64,000 nt of DNA from assembly GCA_021442155.1 (NCBI GenBank), contig CM038229.1, positions 70,142,443-70,206,442 on the forward strand, in the 5' to 3' direction. A model generated the notes under the pieces. It saw only the letters and a list, made by a program, of their open reading frames with translations, had not been told where the DNA came from and did no database searches. The position numbers were made by a program, and so were the translations under genes. Below are positions 11,901-24,949 of this stretch, one piece after another; position 1 is the first letter of the stretch, and each line of letters begins with the position of its first letter. Origin of the DNA: Cymbidium sinense. Lineage: Eukaryota > Streptophyta > Magnoliopsida > Asparagales > Orchidaceae.

Positions 11901-12835
11901 ATATGACCATATACCATAGCCCATTTATTTCTCTTGAAAAGGGAAAGGGGAATATAAAAATATGAGTAGATGTCATATTTCATTTAAGAGAGGGAAGTGG
12001 ATTAATTAAAATCCACCTCCCTCACATGCAAACTCATGGCAAGTGGGGGGGACACAAACCCATTAAATTTATTAAGGAGGTATGACAAAGACTTTACTTT
12101 CCTTTTCAAAGAAAGGGATAAGGATGCAGGGCATGCCACATGTCCATGCATGCAACATGACAAGTGGCATCACCTTAGATGATTCCCTTGCATGCAATTT
12201 ATGACAAGGCACCTTATGTGTCAAGATGATAGCCATAGATGAGAAAAGAGGGAGGCTAGAAAATCTATAGAGGGGAACATAAAATCCTCACACACTTCCT
12301 ACTCTCATTTCTTTCCTTTTCTCCCTTGATTTCACAAGTTTGAGTTCTCTCAAGCTTATAAGAGAGCTTGTGTCATAAAATTTGTAAGTTTTTACCCTCC
12401 TCCCTTCCTTTAGCAATTTTCCATTTTTTTTGGTATTTTTATGATGGATGTCATGTCAAAATGTTTCATTTCATGTATGTCTTCCCCTTGATATATTTCT
12501 TTTTTTTTTTTATAATCATGTGTTGATCAATGTGAAAATGGATATATGGAGTAAAAGATAACATGTTAAACATGTATTTAAGCATGCGTTCTAAGCATGT
12601 CTAATAGCATATCAAGCTAAGTAGGGTATTAGAACCAGCATCAACAAATACATGTCACAAGCATAAGCATCCATTTGTATTCTATTTGCCACACTTCATA
12701 CACATGTTAAGCATGTAAAGGGGACTAGAAGGATTCAATATTCATCAAACTAAGCATGAATAGTTGTTGCATAGGTGTCATATGACATGAAAAGTGAGTT
12801 AGAAACACATAAGCATATGATAAAAATACTTAAGC

Positions 12836-13850
12836 ATTTTTTTACCTTTCCCCTTTTTTTAAAAAAATTTTGACTCCTCCTCGCCATCCCCATTTGGGTG
12901 CCGGAGACTGTTTCCCACCACGCCAAGAAAGGCATGGTAGGTGTCGAGACACCACCAAAAGTTTATTTACCCACCACAAAGCTGCATGGGGGGGTTGCAT
13001 GATAAAGCGCCAGCTTTACCCTAATCCTTATATCTGTTTAAAAGTTTTTATGACCTCCGCCTCTCCCAGGGTTGCCATGAGATCGAGTCGCCCACCACGC
13101 CAAGAAAGGCGCATGGGTGGTGTCGAGACACCGCAAAACTTTGATAGCTAGCATTTCCAAGCGGATATCACATATGCAAGAGTATAAAGATGAAATTTAC
13201 TGAACCCTTATCTCAGCTTGTTTACAGACCTCCTCTAGGGTTGCCATGAGAGATCGCCACCACCAAGAAAGGCGCATATGGGTGGTGTCGTGAGACACCT
13301 GAAACTTTTGATAGCTAACATTTCCCTGTTAATATGATATCACATATGCAAGTATGCAAGAATGAAACTCATAGATAATAGCAAATGGTATAATCAAATC
13401 CCTTTCTATTAATTTCAGATTTCAACTTGCATATGAAAGAGGCATGACATATATATAATTCACTTCATAGGAAACCAATTGAGGCAAAGTAGAAGCATGA
13501 AATTCATAGGAGAACAGCAAATAATATGATATTTAAGCCATACATCCTTCCTTATCAAAATTTCAAACTTCCGGCTCAAATAAAAGAAATTTTCAGCAAG
13601 CACCACGTCTTTAGATAGCAAGCTACTTGATTTCCCCTTAGATAAGAAATGTTCTCAGCATGCTTATGCCCATTAAACAGCAAAATGATTGATTCCCCCT
13701 TAGAGAAAAGAAATTTTTCAGCATGCATGGCCTTTAGACAACAAGCTAACAATTTTCCCCTTAGGTAGAAATGTTCTCAGCATGCTTATGCCCATTAAAC
13801 AGCAAAATGATTGATTCTCCCTTAGAGAAAAGAAATTTTTCAGCAAGATA
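12836..13850 (-). repeat. Repeated blocks in LTR A
   Basis: A block with CCACGCCAAGAAAGGC and GGTGTCGAGACACC occurs near 12915, 13095 and 13260. Farther on, CCCATTAAACAGCAAAATGA with 'CCTTAGAGAAAAGAAATTTTTCAGC' parts is duplicated near 13670 and 13790. The 12836-12930 end is homologous in reverse complement to 36370-36460 in LTR B, which links the two LTRs beyond their conserved edge. Confidence 0.6.
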
Positions 13851-15074
13851 AACAAGTGAGATCTATAGGAAACAGCAAGCAAGAAAAATGGTTGGGCCAT
13901 ACATTATCCCCCAAAGCATTTTCAGCAAGATAAACACCATAAAATCCGTAGATAATAGGAAATAAAATGAGATTTGGGCCATACATCATCCCAAATCCCT
14001 AAAGGAAACTCTTAGCATAATCCCAAGCATAAGATATAGCATTTAGAAAAAAACCCTAACTTCCAAAGAAGAAATGCATAAGAACGAGCTTAGGGAGAGA
14101 AACAACCTAGAATTTTCGCAAAGGGAAAGGAAGAGATAGAGTTCGGTCGCTTGAGCTTGGTGATCCCCTACTCTCTGCTAGAACTCACTGAGGATGACAG
14201 TCTTCTTCGAGAGCAGAACGAGAAGGAGTGTCGTTCTCACGACAACCAAAAGGGAAAGGGAGAACAGAGAAACCGCCGAACGATATCCCGCCGGCGCTGC
14301 CTGAGACGAGAGGAAGGGACGGTAAGGCTTTTCGCTCGACTTCCACGCTCGGACGGTGACGCAAGAAAGAAGGAAGATCGAGAGGAAAATCGCACGTAAG
14401 GAGAGCACGGGACGAGGGCCGATCGCAGAAGGAATCGCACGAAAGGGGGAAAAATGCGTGAGCTTCAGCCGACAGAGGGAAAAATGCGTGAATGAGAGGG
14501 TCAACGCCTCGTTTCGGCCTTTAGAGATCTCCGATTGGTCGGGAGCGCTTAGGTAGGGATTGAGCGGATTTCGGGGTAATTAGCGATTAAGCCGGAGTCG
14601 CTTTAATTGCGATTTTATTACTTTTGACAAACCCCAGCAATATGGGTGTCAATTTAAGTTGTTTGTTATGCCGAACGAACCGCGATCAATGATCGGAGGT
14701 CGCGACAACGCCACGATGGGTCGAAGTAAATTTAGGTTTAAATTGTGCGCCGCGCTCAAATTGCTCGACGCCGCGACACTTTGCTCGATCGCGAAGGCGC
14801 CGCTTTGATAGGTCTCGCGCGATGACGGCGATCAATTTCACGAACGGAGGTCGTTTAGACGCCGAGGCTTTCGACTTCGACGCGCATAATTTTATTAAAA
14901 ATTTGATTTTAATTATTTGATTGATCCTTAATTGATTTGATACTTTCTCATTTAATTAAATTTGATGCTTTTAGCATTATGAAGTCGAATTTTCAAATCG
15001 AATTGAATTTAATTGATTTCGATTGTGATTAGGGCATTTAACCTCTATGTCATTTACTTAATTTTAAATGACAC

Positions 15075-18050
15075 ATAGTTGTAGGTCAACAGTTGGGAGT
15101 TCATAATCATTTGCAGACAAACAGCATAGGCAGAGAGGGAACACACAATATGCTGCGTAGAAATTCAGACCTACAGTTTAATGTACATCACTTGCATGGG
15201 TAACTTTCAGTTCTTCTCTCTTTTTCCTGAAACCAATTTTTCAATGAAGCTTGGCCCTTTTTATATTGAATTAATGAAATGCAGCTTCCAACCTCGAAGG
15301 AGCTTAGGTGGTGGTGACATCAAGGCAGAATCCAAAGATAGGATTTAAACTAACAACTTGTTTTGGTATTAACATGAATACGTAAACACATGATGAAGCA
15401 ACACGAAGTAAGAATTCTTACTTTCATCTCCCAAAAAGCACAGTGATTTTTGATAGTTTGCAGCACATGTTCTTGCAAAGATAGAGAAAATTAAAAGCTG
15501 AAAGTTCAAATCAAGCATATACCATTCTTGAGAAAATGAAAAAAAAAATTGACATACAAAAAAAAGAAAACGAGACAAAGAAGAATGAAGAACGCTTATA
15601 ATTTCACATGTTTTTACATAAGAAGCATGCAAGCAGAAGGATATCATAGTGCAGCCAAAAGTACTAATCTCACAATAAACTATAAAAGAGCAAGTCTGAC
15701 AGCATTCTTTTCCATTCTCACTAATATTTTCTACATTTGTTCCAGCAACTTTATGATGACTTCTAGGTAGAATAATGAATAATTTGACTTTACGATGGAG
15801 CCAAGTGAATCCAATCATGAATCAGAAAAGAGTATCCCACATTCAATCCACTTAAAAGTCAGATCAACCGAAACAACAACTAAAAAAAATAGTTCAAAGG
15901 GATTCGCAAAAAATCATAGGAACTTCTATGAACCTATATCTGAAAGATATGAAGTACTTTACTCTTTCATCAATAACACAAAATGCAGACTCATCGGTAA
16001 TAACATAATCATAAAATACATTCCAAAATGTCGAAAAAATTATCAAGCATTTATATGGTGCCAAAATAATAACTTCAGATGACATCTACTAATTGTTAGT
16101 TAAATTACGTTTTCAACTTTGCAAAAGTCATAACTTCCATGAAACATTCAGAATTCTAATCATCGTGACAGTTGCACAACTTTGTAAGAAGTTTGAAATT
16201 TTAACTCAATTGTTGGCCAAATTGAGCAAATAGAAACACTTAAAAATAAGTATGGTAACTAAACAGAGTATTTGCAACATGGACCTTAACTTCCAAAATG
16301 TCAGAAAAAATTTTGAAGAACTGGAACTTTAGTTGCAAACCATAGACCAATGTACATCAGATACTCATACACCAGAGCACATTAGACTTCAAGTCCATAA
16401 AAAATCCTTTATTTTGTGCCAACAAATAACAAAATAAGAATTGAAAGTATCTAATATAAAAGAAAAACAAACGAGATAAAAAGAACAAATAGGGGTGAAG
16501 AAGTAAGATGAATGAACACTTAAAGAGGAGGGAGCAAACAAAAGAAACAAGAATAAATTCTAAAAGAGATAGAATTCTTAGAGGGAGATCATAGAAAACT
16601 TCGAATCTCATTTTATCATATAATAATCCATAATATAAGATTAACACTCCTTTTGTAGGTTCATACTCTAATGCTTGCCTAAAAAACATTACTACCACAA
16701 AAGAAAAAAATAATATATCATTTATTACAAGTATATTATAATATGTTTTACATATCTTAAAATTTAGAAAATTTATTTCATAATTATAAAGCATTCAGTC
16801 ACCTAGGCTGCAAAGAGCTCTACTCCAAATAGTTCATATATTGTAGGAGAAAGAACTAGATATCTTCAATAATATTACAGAGCTAGTAAAATCCATCATG
16901 AAGAGAGATGAATGGTAAGTCCATCTAGGAGATAATGTGATAAATAAGAAACCCATCCTGGAACATCAAAAATATCAATATAATAGTCTCTCCATCCCTA
17001 AAATAATATCAATTCTGGAAAAATATCTTTGAAAGCTTGAATAATGCATTGAACAAATCTAACATGAATATGACCAAAATATAAGTAACGTAAAACAAAT
17101 TCCTTTTTCTTATTTTTCATTGGGATCTCAATTGGATTTGCAATGATTCAAGATGTGATGGAATTTGGTGATGCGAGCGAATATGGGGAGCAAGAGAGTG
17201 AGCAAGGCAAGTGCAAGTCAACAGTTTTGTATGCATGACAAAGTGTGCAAAAGGTTCCAAATGTGATGTCAAAGCTGGCAAAGATGTAAGATGCAATAAA
17301 GATGGAAGTGCTAATGGAATCAAGAGGGAAAGGAACACACAAGTCAACAAGGATGCACAACAATTAGGTTGTGGATGCAAATTAAGAATGTCTCGCATGA
17401 GGATATAAGGTCGGGAGCAAGTATATGAAATGCTCTATATGGTTGCATGAGCTGGGATCATGGTGGAATCCCTGTTTACAGATCTCTGAGCTTTAAACAG
17501 GATCAACCATATTCAGAAAAGTGATGCAGAAAAAAAAGAGAAGGCGATGCGGAACAGTAGAAGCCTGATTGGAAAACTAATGCAGAAAAAAAAAATCGTA
17601 TACAAGGTTTGCCGGCGAATAAGCTCAAAACCTGTAAGTTGGACAAATCAGATCTCTTCCGCAAAAGAGAAGACGATGTAGACGGATTACGTGGAAGATC
17701 AACAGAGGTAGAAGAACGAAAATTATATTTGGGATTGATTACTTGAAAATTTTCCCCTTTCCGAGATCGCATGCGGTCGGCGTCGCAATGTCGAGGCGAT
17801 CCACCTCTCGGCACAGGGAACTGCGGGCGGGTATGCGGAAGATGGCGGAGACGAAGAGGCCTACGCGGTTAGCTGTGACTTCTCTAATTTCGATTCGTAT
17901 ATTTCATTTACACGAAAAATAGCATTAGAAGAAATTTCAAATATCTTAAATTTTTATACAGTAATTAATTTACTGCATACCAAATACGAAAAAAAGTAAA
18001 ATTACATGTATTTAAAATATATTACATCTCTTTTTACACGGAATCAAACA
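15075..18050. other. AT-rich spacer, no gene recognised
   Basis: Several open stretches (for example 15818-15369 and 16794-16357 on the minus strand) are AT-rich and match no domain. A GC-richer island at 17740-17880 could be the 5' end of a lost gene: its plus strand has an ATG in good context ('MAETKRPTRLAV' then stop), and its minus strand has a possible splice donor (CAAGTAATC). Neither is supported well enough to call. Confidence 0.5.
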
Positions 18051-18055
18051 GCCTC

Positions 18056-18187
18056 GTAATATTTTTTTCTAACGAGAGAATATTATGTGCGGACTCCGCA
18101 CAGCCCTCCATTTTTTTATTTTTCTTTAAAAAAAAATGGAACAATCTCAGCATCCGGAGTCCGCACGTAATATTTTTTCCTAACCGA
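18056..18187. mobile_element. Short foldback element (MITE-like) with GTGCGGACTCCG arms
   Basis: TATTATGTGCGGACTCCG (18081-18098) and its inverse CGGAGTCCGCACGTAATA (18154-18171) form 18-base arms with one mismatch around a ~55-base AT-rich centre. A near-direct repeat of GTAATATTTTTTTCTAACGA lies on both outer sides (about 18056 and 18166). The arms resemble sequences at 27931-27985 and 46930-46985, so it is either a small non-autonomous relative or part of a larger element's terminus. Confidence 0.55.
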
Positions 18188-18880
18188 CCCTCCACGTTCT
18201 CGGCTCCCTCGCATGCAACTGCTCCCACGCAAGCTTCTTTCAACCGTTCCCTCCAAAGAATGACAAACCTCCCTCCTCTCTCCATAACGAGTTTTGCCTA
18301 CTTCCCTCATAAGAACGCAACTCTCAATTCGGTTGGTTGCCTATCCAGGTTTTTTTTGGCGAATAATGGAAACTCTTGGGACTTTTCTCACTGCCCGCTT
18401 CTCTCAGATATTCCGGAGTCCCGACGTTTTAGCGGACTCAATCTGACAGCATGCGCACGACCAAAAAATGACCGTAAGATAAACGGCGCTATTTTTCGGT
18501 TTAGTGCCAACCCCCGACCCGATTTACCTGCCTAAACCTCGGGGAACAAAATATCTGCGTCGTCGATTCTTCGTAATACTCGATAGGGCTTTCGATGAAG
18601 AGAATTTCCTAAGCTCCGTGGTCGCCCACCTCCGTTCGATCAGGCTTAGGGCTGCGCATTTCAAATTGAGGTATTACGGTTGGTTACGAGGTATTTCCAC
18701 ATGCATTGAACTTGAAAGATTTTAGGGTTTTCTCTGTTTTATCCATTACAATCCATCGAGTGTTTAAGTTTCTTTATGGCATTTTTTTCAAGATATGGCT
18801 ACCCTCCGTACCTGCACGTACCTTCGATAGACGATTTTATCTTTGTTTTTGTTGATTGTTCTACCAGCTCTCAAAACCCA
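18188..18880. other. Spacer between foldback element and left repeat arm
   Basis: No domain or RNA gene was recognised. Short open stretches (18260-18535, 18504-18725) have no recognisable product. It may belong to the terminal region of the two-gene transposon described at 18.9-27.7 kb. Confidence 0.4.
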
Positions 18881-19910
18881 ACGGTACTCTATACTTTCAT
18901 TTTGCATTTTTTTGTCCATTTTTCCCGTTTGGAGGACATACTAGAATCCGAATTGGAAGTTGTGTTTTCGGTTTGGGTGTATTCTGTGGAGAAAATGAAT
19001 TGCAGACTGCACCTCTGCACTCACTGCCTCTATACCTCTATACCTCTCATTCCTCACTCATTACCTCGTACCTCTCTGCACTGCACTCCTCCCTCGATAT
19101 TAGATGATTTTGGGTGTTTTTCTTGATTGTCATGTTGTTGAGACAATGTTCTTGCTTTCTTGTAGAAGTAGTTTAGAGGTTGTTTGGAAGCTAATTTTGA
19201 TGCTTGTTTGCAAATGTACTCAACCCTCTACCTCTATTCTTTCTTGAGATTTTGTCCCATTTTTTACCGTTTGGAGGGCATACTATGGCTAGAATCCGTT
19301 ATGAATAACTGGGAAGTTGTGTTTTGTCGGTTTGGGTGTGTTCTATGGAGAAAATGAATTGCACTGCACTCCCTCAGTACCTCCCTCGATGTTAGAGCGA
19401 TTTTGGGCTATTTTTCTTGATTGTTGGTTATTGAGACAATCCGCTTTTGTGGAAGTAGTTTAGAGGTTGTTTGGAAGCTAATTTAGATGCTTGTTTGCAA
19501 ATGTACTCTCAACCCCTCTGCACTACTCTATACTTTCTTGAGATTTTGCATTTTTTCACCATTTTTTCGTTTGGAGGGCATACTATGGCTAGAATCGTTA
19601 TGAATAACTGGAAGTTGTGTTTTGTCGGTTTGGGTGTGTTGGAGAAAATGAATCACCCACTCTGCACCTCCTGCACTTTCCTGATGAGGAGATTTTGGGC
19701 TATTTTTCTTGATTGTCGGTTGTTGAGACAATGTTTACTGCTTTACTATAGAAGTAGTTTAGAGGTTGTTTGAAAGCTAATTTAGATGCTTGTTTGCAAA
19801 TGTACTCTCCAACCCTCTGCATTCCTCATTCTATACTTTCTTGAGATTTTGTCGGTTTGGATGTGTTCGTGGAGAAAATGAACTCTGTACTGTACTGCAC
19901 TCCGATATTG
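18880..19910 (-). repeat. Left arm: tandem ~295-bp (2 x ~146) repeats
   Basis: The block TTAGAGGTTGTTTGGAAGCT...TTTGCAAATGTACTC recurs at about 19169, 19460 and 19758 (steps 291 and 298), and CGTTTGGAGGGCATACTA at about 18928, 19267 and 19569. Each unit consists of two diverged halves that align with the reverse complement of the 146-bp monomer of 42.3-46.3 kb. Local CTCTGCAC/TACCTCTA simple repeats have grown inside it. Confidence 0.75.
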
Positions 19911-19929
19911 GTGCTGCAAATCCATTATG

Positions 19930-22445
19930 CTTCTAATATTCGATTACCTTAACTTTATTTTGAAGTTCGACGCAAGGATAATCTAGATTGAAAGCCATCG
20001 AGCATTATTTGATAATATTACCGCTTCACTAGTGAAGATGAAATATTAAAGCGACTTCACCAATCGTCCGATGCAGAAGACTTCGCCATAACTTTTATCC
20101 TATCGGACGACATACAAAGCCTTTTCTTGGGTGGGCGGTGCATTTCTTTCACCGGATGAAGTAGGATGATCTTTGGGGATGCCAAACAAAGGGGAGAAAG
20201 TTTTATGGCAGAAATCCCCATTGTCACAGTATAGTTCAGCCAATTATAAGAATAAGCTCGAGCAATCGGATAGCTCGTTGCCGGCGGCACAGTTTGTACA
20301 GTTGTACATACATTTTCTTATTTCAAATTTGTTCTTTGCATACCACAACTATAGAGTGGCTTCTAGTTTAATTACGCGATAATATTGAAAAATTTGAGTA
20401 CAATTGGCCATTTGGGCCTTCTTAGTGTCACATTCAATGACATTACAAGAAAGATACCAGAACTGGCTACATGAGTGGCTTTGTCCCTCGTTCTTATGGT
20501 ATGTTCGACGGTTATGTTTTACTTGATGTGAGCAATTTAACTGTATAAATTTTTTGTTGTAGATAGAGCAAGCATTATATTTCCGTCTCATACGACATGT
20601 TGGCGTTGGCCTAAAATAAAGTTTCTGTGATGTTGCCTTCGACGATTTGGGAGGAGACCAGGTACAGGACATTAGTTATGTTCATTCATTTCGGTGTAGT
20701 AATGCATTTACCTATGTTGTTTGTCGTCATATCTATCTTTGGCTTAACACAAGTCCGCCTTACACTCGAGGACTTATCAGAAGAGGAGACCTGGCTCATT
20801 GAATCATCCTCTCATCCCCATGAAACTTCCCTAGCAGAACTTGACATCAGCCCCATCCATGCCCCCATTGCATCTCCTTGATTCCCGTATATCTCTCCCA
20901 GTTCCCCCAAGCGGTGTCTAGCTTGCTCTCTCTACTACCCCCCCAATCAAGGATCTGCAGATGGATAGGTTATTTGGTTTGAGGGAGTTGAGGGAAGTTG
21001 TGGCATCCTACCATGCAAAGGATGAGAGGCTGGGCATTCATGCAGCACGCTATTAAGGGTACTTAAGAGTGCTTCCATCCCGAGTGGAAGCTGCTACGGA
21101 GACCACCGGGTATCTTCTCGAGACCTTTATAGTGGAAGCCCTCCGTGTAATCTTGTGAGAAGATCCGTCGAGCCGGGTCAAGGGGAGACTCCCAGCATAC
21201 CGCTATCATCCCCTTCATTGGCATCCTTATGCGGGTGAAGGCATGACGAGGAAGAGGAAAGCTATGTTCTCTCTCTGTTAGGGTTAATACGCTAAGAGTG
21301 CTCGACTGCCCCACCCACTGGCACACGTGTATTACGTTAATTTCATGAATAATGTGATACAATAGATGACCGGTTGTTTCACTTCACCCGAATTGCTGGC
21401 GATCGATGAGCCATCGAGGCTATCATAGGAGGAGCACCACCGAGGTAAGCGATTCTCGAGCTTTAGATGACAATGGATATAGATTTTACCAATTAATTTA
21501 GCTAAATAATTATATTAGAAATTCGTGGACTTCCCATCCGAGATGGCATACCTCACCGATGCTCCAACTCATAGGCCGTGTGCTCGATTCCGGACAGACA
21601 AGTAAGTCACGGCATCTTCCTCCTTTCACACGATTCAAATGTCATATCATTCTACGTTTCATTTCTTTGCTTTAAAATTACAAAAATGACGTCGATAATG
21701 GGGAGATCGTCCGATGGAAATATTATTATTTCGCGAGGATAGATTGACGATTTACTAATGGATGGATCGTCGGATGCACATGTCGAGCGCGTCGCATATC
21801 TCATACGAAGTACTCCTGCGTATGTGATTGTATGTCCCATTCCTTTACATTTCATGCTTACATTGGGTGAGTTACTCCACCAAAATTACTAGTTTTGCAA
21901 TTCATTCTTGATATGTATGTCTCATGTGTATAGATGTTATCACGCATCCTTGCAATTATGCGCAGATGGCTTGCTAAAAGAAAGCAAGATGTATATCCAA
22001 AGATATCGCAGATAGTGCATCCGTATCGAGCCGCTCTTACTCCCGTTATCCATAATCGACGGACACTTCTTTCATAGCTTGACGTGTGGTCATTTTACGA
22101 CTCATTGCCAAAACCAACACATAAAGCCATTCTACCGGAAATGGTATGCACTTTTCTTGCGGGTTCTCCTGGGGATCACACTAATACCTTATCCATCTTC
22201 TTGTGCAGATTAAATTCCTGGCTCAGGATATCGGCCATTATTTTGACAAAGAACCCAAGAAATGGCAGTTGAAACGGTGGTTGCGCCTTGAGTGTCGACA
22301 GCATGTTCATTTGCAAATACATGGAGGCAGCTATCGAGAAGCCCACAATTAACTGGGCTCTGAACAAGGACTGGGACAAAAAAATGAATAGATTTAGGGC
22401 CGACTTTGTTTATGCGATTTTTTGCTTGGCCTCAAAAAACACTTA
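19930..22445 (+). pseudogene. Ulp1-type (C48 SUMO-protease-like) transposon gene, broken
   Basis: The 5' part (20060-20330) reads in changing frames 'FLGGRCISFT', 'KVLWQKSPLSQYSSANYKNK' and 'FVQLYIHFLI', matching the N-terminal domain of plant transposon proteins that carry a Ulp1 protease. The 3' part reads 'LDVWSFYDSLPKPTHKAILP' before a GT-AG intron (22144-22208), then 'IKFLAQDIGHYFDKEPKKW' and finally 'MFICKYMEAAIEKPTINWAL' and 'KMNRFRADFVYAIFC' to about 22445. These are the C-terminal blocks of C48 peptidases. Where the family has D-C-G-(M/V)-F the copy reads D-S-M-F, so the catalytic Cys is lost. Other introns are plausible (AAGTAAGTC donor near 21600). Such genes are carried by some MULEs (Kaonashi, CUMULE). 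Confidence 0.7.
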
Positions 22446-22960
22446 AATAAAATTTGGATGCTTGAGTTGTTCTCGGTACAGCACATTCAGTTTAGGTAGG
22501 GATAAAACTGTTTATTATTTCAGTGGGTTTATGTAGGGATAATTTCGTTGTTCTCTGTACTGACATTCTGTTTAGGCATGTTCATTTGCATTTTGAGGCA
22601 GCTTTCGAGTATAAACGATTTTTTTCCAGTTTTTTTTCACTTTATGTAGCATGGTTGTTCAGATCATGGTAACTAAATCCCAACCGAAGCAATAAGCTGT
22701 CTGTTCTGACGAATTTTAGGAGATTCCTGGTATTTGTACTCTCTGTGCAGGTTTTGTTTCACTTTCTGTAGCCTGGTTGTTCAGAACATGGTAACTAAAC
22801 CCATAATGAGGCAATGAGATGGGCTCGCAATTTTAGGAGATTTTGGTATTGTACCTCCTGCACCTCTCCTGCACTGCACTCTGCACTCTGCACTGCACTG
22901 CACCTCGTACCATATACTGCACTGCACTCCTGCACCCACTCCCCTGTCAGATTATGCAAA
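22446..22960. repeat. Duplicated ~125-bp block and TGCAC simple repeat after the Ulp1-type gene
   Basis: A block containing TTTCACTTTATGTAGCATGG...TTCAGATCATGGTAACTAAA at about 22635-22690 is repeated at 22752-22800. It is followed by a (CTGCAC)n-like tract at 22850-22935. No coding content seen. Confidence 0.6.
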
Positions 22961-24940
22961 TTTAATAGACAATTTTTATGCAAATTAAAGATTTATTTAT
23001 CCAATACTTTCTTATATTTAAAAACAATATATTTTATTTTTAAAAAGTCAATATTGATGATAGTAAATATTATATATGTCTAAAATAAAAATTTAGTTAA
23101 GTATGTAAATAGGGATGAAACGCATGTTAATTATGTGTTAAGCATGTAAATCTCTTAAAAAATAAATAAAATTGCAAAAAATAGGGATAAACTGGATCCA
23201 ACCATAGGAAATGTTTAAACTAAATATTTATTAATATTATGGTTTAACAGAGCCTTCTATGCCGACATTTTGAGCTCCAATAGACTTAATACATATCGAA
23301 TTGAATATTGTGCTCATCAACTGACAATGCCGGGTTTATATCACAGAAAGGCAAATGGCCAATTTTCTCTTCTTTTTTGTTTGTTTTTTGTATGTACATT
23401 TGGTTAAATGCTTCAGTGAGTGTATTTTTGTTCTGTGAAGCTGTGTTTTCAAATACATGATTATGGTATTTCTTATTAGAATTTAATTGAATATATGTTT
23501 TAATCATTGAATATATGTTCCATATGAGAGAAATGGTAAATAGTATTTTTATAATCAAACTGAATCGGAGGCAAAAAATAACCTTAAATACATGAAATGC
23601 ATCTAGTTGGATGCTTCGCTTATCTGAAAGTGAAATAAATTCATCGTGAGAAAATATATGTTTAAAAAAAAAATACATACAATACAATTCTCATATAGCA
23701 TTTTTTTTAATATAGCATTTTTTAATATAGCATTTTTTAAAAATAATGTATTTTATTTTAATATAGCATTTTTTCCATGTATAAAATAATGTATTTTATT
23801 TTAAAAAGATAATGATGATGATATTCAATGATGTAATATTAAAGATTTCAGTGTTATTTATATAAATATTAATATTTTTGAGTTGGATATGTAAATGAAT
23901 GAGAATTGTGACATGCATGTAATTGCATGTAAAATTTAGTCTCACATAAAAAAGTGAAAAGGTTAGTTTTGAATGATAGCATTTAAACGAACTCGGAAGA
24001 AAACAAAGAGAGCATGAGGAATTAGATAGGTAAATGACGTAAAATCAAGCGCATGAGAATTTGATCGTTCAAGCAACATATCCAGTCATTACATGAGAAT
24101 TTGACAGTTCAAGCAACATATCTCCCAAAAGCTGAATCATTACAATGATGTATAGTTAAACTCAACTAATAAGAAGGGATTACAATAATTTAGAATCTAC
24201 CAATATGCAACATAAAAAACAAATAAAAGGAAGTGGTTTAAACAAGATCATAAATCATTGCGATTGATTAAATCTAAATCATTGTGATTGATTGAATCAA
24301 ACAGCTAAGATTCATAAATTAACTTAGAACAATCTCAATTTTTTCTCTCTTTTTTTTTGGAGATCATGACTTATTTCATCTAAATGAAATTTGGACACAT
24401 CCTTCAAGAAAAAATGACATATTGGTTTGTTATTTAACTTTAAGAAACTAATACCAATTTAAGAGAACAAAGCAACCATAAAATCATTCTAAGAAAAAGG
24501 AGGCATGAACAACTAGACCTACAAAACAATCAAATATTAGACCTCATCTCGGGCTATAGAGTTAAACAATTCTTCACCAAATACAGGGACTTAAAAAAAC
24601 AACAAAAATTTGAGAAGACATTAAGGAAAAATTATGCAGTTTCACTTGCAAAAAATGGTAAGATTAAAAGGAAAAGAAGACTTTCTTGAAGTTATGAAAT
24701 GAACAGGAAAAAAAATACAAGCATTAAGACTAAAACGAGCAAAATGAAATTAAAAAAGTGCCTTCTTGGATAATATCATGCATCAAAATGCCTCGTAATA
24801 ATATCCATCATGAGCTTAGTGTACCCTTCAAAGATGTTGGTTGATTGATGAGGTCGAATTGAATTCGTGGTACAACATCGTAGTAATGGTACAACATCTT
24901 AGTAATGGATGAATGTTTGGCCAATATGAAATATTCTAGG
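22961..24940. other. AT-rich spacer between the two convergent transposon genes
   Basis: No domain found. Small repeats: ATAGCATTTTTT x4 near 23695-23775, a 45-base duplicate with GAATTTGA-CGTTCAAGCAACATATC near 24053 and 24095, and TAAATCATTG-GATTGATT near 24253 and 24276. A 133-codon minus-strand open stretch (23687-23286) is AT-rich and matches nothing. Confidence 0.5.
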
Positions 24941-24949
24941 CTTGTGAAA

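Larger units (their letters stand above)
1..15074 (-). mobile_element. Element A: decayed Tat-lineage Ty3/gypsy retrotransposon (3' LTR outside the window)
   Basis: Reading the minus strand from high to low coordinate gives LTR, primer-binding site, gag, protease, reverse transcriptase, RNase H, a second RNase H, integrase and a repeat-rich 3' region. This is the domain order of plant Ty3/gypsy elements; the second RNase H between the first one and integrase is the hallmark of the Tat (Ogre/TatI-III) lineage. Every domain is recognisable but broken by stops and frameshifts, so the copy is dead. The inner LTR edge is well placed by the primer site. The outer edge near 15074 is an inference from a sharp composition change and a terminal CA, since the partner LTR is not present for comparison. 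Confidence 0.85.
9857..15074 (-). repeat. LTR A: long 5' LTR of element A
   Basis: The inner edge is next to the primer site. Segment 9870-10620 is homologous, in reverse complement, to 41100-41585 and to repeated units inside 37131-41100, which shows that it is LTR sequence. The middle holds hairpin repeats (11040-11600), a ~120-bp triplicate (11608-11900), a GTGTCGAGACACC-containing triplicate (12870-13320) and further near-duplicates at 13600-13850. A GC- and CpG-rich block lies at 14130-14880. The outer edge, about 15074 where minus-strand sequence would start TGTCATTTAAA, is inferred. LTRs above 5 kb occur in this lineage. Confidence 0.6.

Noticed and set aside
14178..14556. Overlapping open stretches of up to 108 codons on both strands
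   Set aside because: They lie in the CpG-rich block of LTR A, where stop codons are rare by composition.
17211..17408. 65-codon Cys-containing open stretch that might look like a small secreted peptide
   Set aside because: No signal peptide, no regular Cys spacing of a known family, and the opposite strand is equally open.
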